Program-made: the position numbers and the translations under genes | The notes under the pieces: model-generated | The model's input: the letters and a program-made list of their open reading frames with translations, nothing else | Databases searched by the model: none | What the model was told of the DNA's origin: nothing | Origin: Apostichopus japonicus | Taxonomy: Eukaryota > Echinodermata > Holothuroidea > Aspidochirotida > Stichopodidae | DNA: 64,000 bases | NCBI RefSeq assembly: GCF_037975245.1 | Contig: NC_092569.1 | Location: 29,412,168 to 29,476,167 of the forward strand | Reading direction: 5' to 3' | In this document: positions 58,097-64,000 of the stretch, piece by piece | How the letters are laid out: every line of letters begins with the position of its first letter | Numbering within the stretch: position 1 is the first letter of the stretch

Positions 58097-61000
58097 CATA
58101 TACATTACCATATTATTACGTTACCAGAGAAATGGTTGATGGATAGAATGTATGAATTTGTAGGTAATGTTATTTTTAAGTAAATTACAGTTTCAGTATG
58201 GAGTCCTTGGGAAAAGTGACTATATGCTAAGAAGACAATTATTAACTAATTATTATTAATTATTAACGTGAATATTCCAAATTCTGTCTTAAACAATCGT
58301 GTGCTATTTAACATCTGTAACATCAGGTGTTTAAAGCAAGTTTAAAACCATTAACTGTAAAACAATGATGAAAGTAGAAGACGTCGTTGTTATTTTTTAG
58401 AATACATGTAACTAGTTAATCGCAAATAAAAATAATCATAGTGTACAGAAATACTTACCGGTATTTCCACTATATGATCCAATTGATAGTCGATATTTGT
58501 CCGCATCGTCACTGATGCTGAAGGAGGAATAGAGGGCGTAATACGATGAACTTCTTGCATTTGTAAGATCTATTCGTAGACTGTATGTTTTTTGGTTGGT
58601 AATTGCGTGTATATAATCATTACCGAGCCAATGATCACCTCTAGGATTTTCAAATCCGGTCTTGTATTCAGCCCAGGTACGATAGAAATCAACAGCGGCG
58701 CTTGATCGTCGCTGAATGACCTATGAATATAAAGAGAAATTTACATGTAACAGGAGTAAGTGAGAAATGTAATGTGTCTTCCACACTCTCACAGAACAAA
58801 TGAATTCAGAAACAAGACACTGAACTGTATCAAATGTTCGTGCACAACTCACCGTCCATCCTCCTCCGTTACTTTCCATCTCACAGTAAACATGAATGCC
58901 GCTTGGCCAACCATCAGGGTAAATGGTGTAAACTCCATCACTACTACCATCAACGTAAAGCTCTTTGCAATCCTTTGGAACTGCCTCGCGGGTACACGTA
59001 ACACCGTCTCCTTCGTAGCCATCTATACAGTAGCATCTACGAACACCTTCTCTGACATCACAAGTCGCGTCATCACTACAGTGGTAACTCTCTTCTTCTA
59101 TGAGTTGGTTATTGCTACAATTTGATCTTCTTGTACAGCCTGAATTGACGTAAGACTCACCGTTCTAAAGTTAATGGGAAACATTTAAAGAGAACGTCAT
59201 GAAAAATTAATTCAGTTATTCTGAATTAACCATTGAGTCTCTCCAAACTACCGGACAAATTCAACATTCTAAATTGGGAATAAAATATGATTAAAGTATG
59301 AATAAAAAGGAACCCGGTAAATGAAACTGTTTGCAGAAACATTAAAAACACAAATGACATGAACTATTGTTCTTCATTCAGATATCTTGTGACACTGATG
59401 GGATTAAGTTATGATTACTTGTGTATTACAGTAAATTGGTTATCGTAAATATTTGAAAATATAGAAACTTGCAATAAAATTTAGTATTACCATACATTTC
59501 TTTCTTTTTTCAAACTGTAAATCAAACATTGGGCAGCTGTAATTTTTGCTATTAATTATGCAAGTGGTTATCATTCCTGTATTGTCGAAAATTATTCACA
59601 AAACTTTAATTTTTTTCATCCTCAATGAAAAGAATGAAAAGGAAAGGAACTAGTGACTACACTGACCATTAATACAGTCCCCTTGTCAGCAGCGAAACAG
59701 CTGCATTGTTTCTGAGGAATGCAATCTTCACCCTGAATCATGTAATCACCAACACAAACACATTTCTCTAGTTCTGTACGAGAGGTTGAAGAGATGCATG
59801 TGTCAGGGTCATCGCACGTCCTCTCACATGTCACGTTGGAGAATATCTTATTCGTTGGACACCATTCCAAATGAGATTCTAGGAAAGAAGATTGTAAATC
59901 ATGCAGTAGAAGATCCGCTAGTGACGTGATGTATTCTACTAAACTAATGTGTTAAATTAAAGTTCTTAAAGCTATTGCTCTTTACCCAAGACTGCGTTGA
60001 GGAAAAGTATCGATAGTTCAAACTGCACTGATTTGCTAAATTCTGATATGACTTGGTAGATCATGCACTTCAATATTTAACAATATGGATGCCATAGAGT
60101 AGACATGTAGTTTGGGATCATTTTGACAGAAAAAAAAATGTGAATAGGAAAATCAGGGTGGATAGCTTTTGTATCACAAAGACGATTTCTGATGTCGTCA
60201 AGCATAATGACTCACGAAACACAAAACACAATTCAGCACCCCCACCCACCCCACCAACAGGGAGTAACTAATATTTTATTAGGAAGTATATTTGCATATT
60301 TTTTAGATGATTGTTATTATTTATATAACTGAGTCACACCATAGCTAATTTTAAAATTGACTCACCTGCTGTTCCTCCGTGAGTTCCTGCGCTTGAGAGT
60401 TGATATTGCCCCCATTCATCTGAGATACGAAATTGGTCATATGTTACGTAATAAGACTGTCCTGCAGCATTCTCAAACTCCAATCTCAGTTGGTATACTT
60501 TTTGGTTCGTTAGAAAAGCTAATTTCTCATTTCCAATCCAAAACTCACTGCCAAGAAAACCAAAGCCGTTTTTGAAGTCTTGCCAATTCCTATTAAAATT
60601 TACAGAATCCAGTCTTCGCCGCTGTAACACCTGCAGTAGATATCGTATCGGAGTAGCAAGTTACTATCTTGAACTTGTATCGGTATAATCAACAGCAAAA
60701 GAGTTTCTATAAATATGATGGCTTATTAAAACAAGTACTATGTATAAATTTATAGCTTTAATTTATTTTGTGACAACTTTCATTGTACCATTTGCATCTG
60801 TTTAAATTGACTGTAACATCATACCCTTTAGCTCTGTAACCTAAGAATCCAACAAAAGTGCACGCGTAAGTTTCTGATCGGTGTATTATTTGAATGTATT
60901 GAAAATGCCAAATCAACTATTGCTTTTCCATACATGTTTCTGTTACGCTTACCTGAAGTCAACATTATTTAACGTGTTTAGAACAATAATATGATTGATA

Positions 61001-61608
61001 ATAAACTACAAAACAGATGATGCGATGACATTCCATGTAATGTGAAATGAAACACAGTAAGGCTTACCGTCCATCCACCGTTATTGAATTCATTATCACA
61101 GTAAACTTCAAAGGGTTCAGGGTATCCGTCTGGTTTGATGAGGTACACGCCAGATGTATTATGGGTAGAGGAGCAGGTATTCAATACATCCTTGCAATCT
61201 CTTGGGTATTCAGGTTGTTGAAAAACAAAGTATGAGGAACCTGTGTGAAGAACGAAGATCATTTTGATATCATGAAATTACAAAAAAATTGCTAAGAATG
61301 ATTTGTTATTAACATTAATAGATCGCGTTCCACGTTATTCGTAGAAGTTGAATATTTCAGTATAAACATATCGATATCTAATAAGCAAAACCTGTTTATT
61401 CGGCTGTTTTATTTAAAAAACAGAGATAAGTTCTATGCGATGACAATGGAGACTTGACATAAACAAAAAGTGTATTGAATTAAATAAGCAACACAAATGT
61501 TACCGGCAGCCATTTGTCAGTACTAATAGTTAACGGTAACCGATTCTCAAAATAAGACTTTCATAAATTTGACCTACCTGATGATTGTTTCCCGACGCTT
61601 GCGACGAC
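56504..61608 (-). CDS. Fibrinogen-related secreted protein, gene C (exons 2-8)
   Basis: Coding exons in transcript order: 61608-61578, 61240-61068, 60630-60366, 59878-59667, 59164-58853, 58720-58459, 56832-56504. All are open, with consensus borders and continuous phases. The first exon (signal peptide) should lie about 5 to 7 kb further right, outside the window, judging from A and B. The module order is FBG front half, TIL, TILa/EGF-like, then complete FBG. This is the only copy in view without a visible defect, so it is the best candidate for a working gene. It is probably a secreted, Ca-dependent carbohydrate-binding or acetyl-group-binding protein; the ligand cannot be told from sequence. 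Confidence 0.82.
57429..57455 (+). repeat. G-rich run
   Basis: Runs of five or more G separated by TT and T; it could form a G-quadruplex. It is absent from the matching intron of gene B. Confidence 0.75.
58031..58112. repeat. (TACA)n/(TA)n microsatellite
   Basis: TACA units pass into about 20 TA units and back to TATACA. Confidence 0.9.
58459..58720 (-). CDS. Gene C exon 7: second FBG domain, middle segment
   Basis: Begins VIQRRSSAAVDF and ends SYSGNT plus one base. It has the strong donor GTAAGT, better than GTTAGC in gene B. Confidence 0.85.
58853..59164 (-). CDS. Gene C exon 6: TILa/EGF-like module and start of second FBG domain
   Basis: 312 open bases. NNQLIEEESYHC replaces the NNQLMVEDSYHC of gene B, and EAVPKDCKELYVDG opens the FBG domain. 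Confidence 0.85.
59667..59878 (-). CDS. Gene C exon 5: TIL module
   Basis: All nine cysteines are kept. Replacements include FSNVTCERTC and PQKQCSC. Confidence 0.82.
60366..60630 (-). CDS. Gene C exon 4: first FBG domain, middle segment
   Basis: Fully open. Almost the same as gene A, with SSAGTHGGTA for SSVGTHGGTA. The CAC codon that is a stop in gene B is present. Confidence 0.87.
61068..61240 (-). CDS. Gene C exon 3: first FBG domain, N-terminal segment
   Basis: Like gene B here (CKDVL, NEFNNGGWT), but EVYCDNE replaces EAYCDNE. Confidence 0.85.
61578..61608 (-). CDS. Gene C exon 2: 31-bp micro-exon
   Basis: Codes VVASVGKQSS plus one base, between ATACAG and GTAGGT. It is the first coding exon of this gene inside the window. 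Confidence 0.72.
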
Positions 61609-64000
61609 CTGTATTTTAAATAAAATAAATGTTACTCGAATTAAAATGATAATTATCTACCTGTATCTATTGACAGTAGTGAACTTTATATTGGAGTTAT
61701 ATCAAATGAGTTACAGAATGATGCAAACTTGATCTGCTGGGGCAATATTCTTCCGCTCGATCCTTATGTTCATATTAGAACATCAATTCAAGCTTACTTC
61801 CATAAGTCACGGAATAGGTCTAATCTAATGGACTTAAGCTTTACTGCAGTTCAGCCCCTTCATTTCCTCTTCCTTGCATTTAAATGGATAAAACATGAGT
61901 GACTTTTAATCAGCTAAAGTTAAGATACAAACTTTGACCTGCAAACCTTTACAAGGAAGACAAAATCACTTTGATGCATGATTGGCAACTAACTACCAGA
62001 ACAAAGACCAGACAAAACGTAAACAATTTCCTTTTCTTTGTTCGTGTCATACGTGTTGGACATATATCTCCTCACAGTATAGGATGTATGTGTTACGTTT
62101 GTTATGGAGAATATGTTCGAAGTATCGCAGGTGACACTATGTAACTATAATCGATTCTTCTTTGGATTTATTCCGATTGCGTGAGAGTTTTCAAAGAATA
62201 TGAACGGAAATGATCAGCTATTGTAATTTTACACTTAAGGTAAGATATTACAAACATTTAAAGTGTTTAACATTTTAAGATAGATCAGTGTAATACGGCG
62301 CTCTGTTGTATACTTTGTTTTCAATCAGCTTCATATATAATATATTAGTTAAGCAAAATATCAAATATTAAATACATTGTTAGTATCGTACGTGGTCTTA
62401 GCTATTAAGTAGCTATGGTCTGCTAGAGAAATGAAAATGGTGGTGAATTGACATTTTTTGCGTCATTTTCTGTTTCTTTTAATGAATATTAATGTAAGGT
62501 GGATTTCAAAGAACATTAAAACAAAAGTTAACCTTTCTTTAAATTAAATATTCGGCAAATGGAATTGAATTTTGTACTCAGTTTTGTGATTTCAGTAAAA
62601 CGGATTGTTTATAAAGCTATTATCAGTAAAGTTGCTTGGTAATTATTAACTGACATTTGAGTACATTGTCTGACGCTAAAAAAAACAATTAGAAAATACA
62701 ATGATCTTTCCCAAAAAACCATGAATAATGTTACCAGCAAGCTACAGAGTTATTTAATTGAGCTATTAGATAGCTGACAGCTGGTCACCTTTTTACAAAA
62801 AAAATCATAAAAGTGAATATACGAAGCTGCCAAACATTTTTCTCGGTAAATATTTAAGAGTGAATTAAAAGATTGATCATTATACTATACTGGAAGAAAA
62901 TATAACTGGAGAACCTGCCTCCAACAGGTTGATTTAATGAACAAAACTCATTCCTTGGCAAAATATTTTATCTTAAAAATGTGCTGCTTTTGCGATGGGA
63001 AAAAAAACTATTGTTATTAATGAGAAATTGAAAGATTTCCTCATTTGTTCCAAATGATCTCGATGTATACATTGCTTTTACAGTCGTCTGCGACAAGCCA
63101 AATTTGCTGGTAACTTCAGACAACATTTAATTTTTCTCTGGCTTATATGTCAACAGTAAACTAAACATATTTGAGGGATAACCTTGCTAAAGATATGACG
63201 CTTTGGTAAAAAAAAACATAATATAATAATATAATAATTTTCTCTACTTGATTAAGCTTGAGAAACAAAATTAATAGTTTGGCTAAACTTTGTTTCTTGA
63301 CAATGTTTTCGTTTTTTCTATGAAAAGAAAATAGAAGAAGTCGAAACATTTCCTCCTTAGTTCCGAATAATCTCGAACGACTAATAGCATTCACAGTTGT
63401 CTAGGACAAGCCAAATTCGCTGGTAACTTGACACACATTAACAAAGAATTTTTGTTTTGACAGTAATCGTGTGATAACCTGACCAAGGAAATAATGTTCT
63501 AGTATTTAAACTATAATAATGAAAATTTCTCGAAGCAGATGAGAGGAAATATCTGTTTGGTTCTTTTACAATTTGTCAGACGTAATCTCAATGTTGGGGC
63601 ATAATAAGTCTTACCCACAACATCTTCAGTTTGTGTTAAAACTCTTGATGACGTTATTTGTTTTTTAAATGGATTTTAAATCTGTTTCTAATGGCATAGT
63701 TCTGCGTGGCAGCGATTATAAATTTAAATATGGTATGGCATTTACATTTCTAGCGTAGTGTAACAGCAGAATGCATTATGTTTATTCTATTTTGACGAAA
63801 TACTTTTGAATAAGGTAACTTTTACTAAAAGACTTTTTCAACAAGTAGATTTCAAAATGAAACAAAACAGATTTATGATTACAATTGGACAATTGAACCT
63901 AAAATTCAGTTTTAATATAAATATTTGAACATTATACGTATTTGTTATATGAAACTGACAAAAAAATATGATGAAATGAGGTTATGAAAACAGGGAAAAT
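61609..64000 (-). other. Gene C intron 1 (runs off the window)
   Basis: Aligns with gene A 2094 onward and is closer to A than to B. It lacks about 210 bases present in A (about 3333-3541). No exon seen before the edge. Confidence 0.6.

Larger units (their letters stand above)
56833..58458 (-). other. Gene C intron 7
   Basis: Contains a G run (57429-57455) and a TA/TACA microsatellite. The 159-codon plus-strand frame at 57667-58146 runs into that microsatellite and is not kept in gene B. Confidence 0.6.

Noticed and set aside
57667-58146. 159-codon plus-strand frame in gene C intron 7
   Set aside because: It ends in a TA/TACA microsatellite and the frame is broken in the matching intron of gene B.
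1-64000. CRISPR arrays, bacterial operons, tRNA and rRNA genes
   Set aside because: No regularly spaced repeats with unique spacers, no Shine-Dalgarno-led gene series, and no cloverleaf or rRNA text was recognised by eye. A tRNA scan was not possible.

Overview
This is AT-rich, intron-bearing animal DNA. It looks like an invertebrate deuterostome and most likely an echinoderm; a sea cucumber is my best guess, not proven. The reasons are a tandem family of multi-exon fibrinogen-related secreted proteins, a Gmr1-type Ty3/gypsy element (a lineage described from deuterostomes), CR1, PIF/Harbinger and pogo/Tigger relics, many MITEs, and nothing resembling bacterial operons.

All host genes are on the minus strand and belong to one family. 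Gene A (78-9015) has its first five coding exons here and continues past the left edge. Gene B (40775-51462) is complete at eight coding exons but has an in-frame stop in exon 4. Gene C (56504-61608) has exons 2 to 8, all open; its signal-peptide exon should lie past 64000. A fourth copy survives only as an intact terminal exon (23867-24195). The predicted product is about 555 residues: signal peptide, the N-terminal half of a fibrinogen C-terminal (FBG) domain, a TIL module, a TILa/EGF-like module, then a complete FBG domain. Intron phases show that two FBG front halves share one terminal exon, so several alternative proteins are possible in frame. The terminal exon has a Cys-rich insertion of about 29 residues at the place where ficolins and tachylectins bind ligand, and it differs strongly between B and C. 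The family is a candidate for diversified lectin-type recognition proteins.

Layout from left to right: gene A with a rearranged intron 1 (1-9015); its 5' flank, which is partly duplicated and filled with mobile DNA (9016-23866: a foldback MITE, a broken CR1 element, a 155-bp palindrome, and a 4.5-kb segment bounded by Harbinger-like ends that holds a Harbinger fragment, a dead pogo/Tigger transposase and a heat-shock-type promoter); the orphan terminal exon; a stretch unlike the other repeat units (about 24713-40400) with a young, complete Gmr1-type LTR retrotransposon (26699-36002, target duplication CTATC) and smaller MITEs; gene B; the B-C intergenic region; gene C.

The intergenic block beside the orphan exon (9016-24712) matches the block between B and C (51463 to about 57390), so the locus grew by segmental duplication. 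No tRNA, rRNA or CRISPR was recognised. All exon boundaries come from splice consensus, phase continuity and comparison of the copies; no transcript evidence was available.
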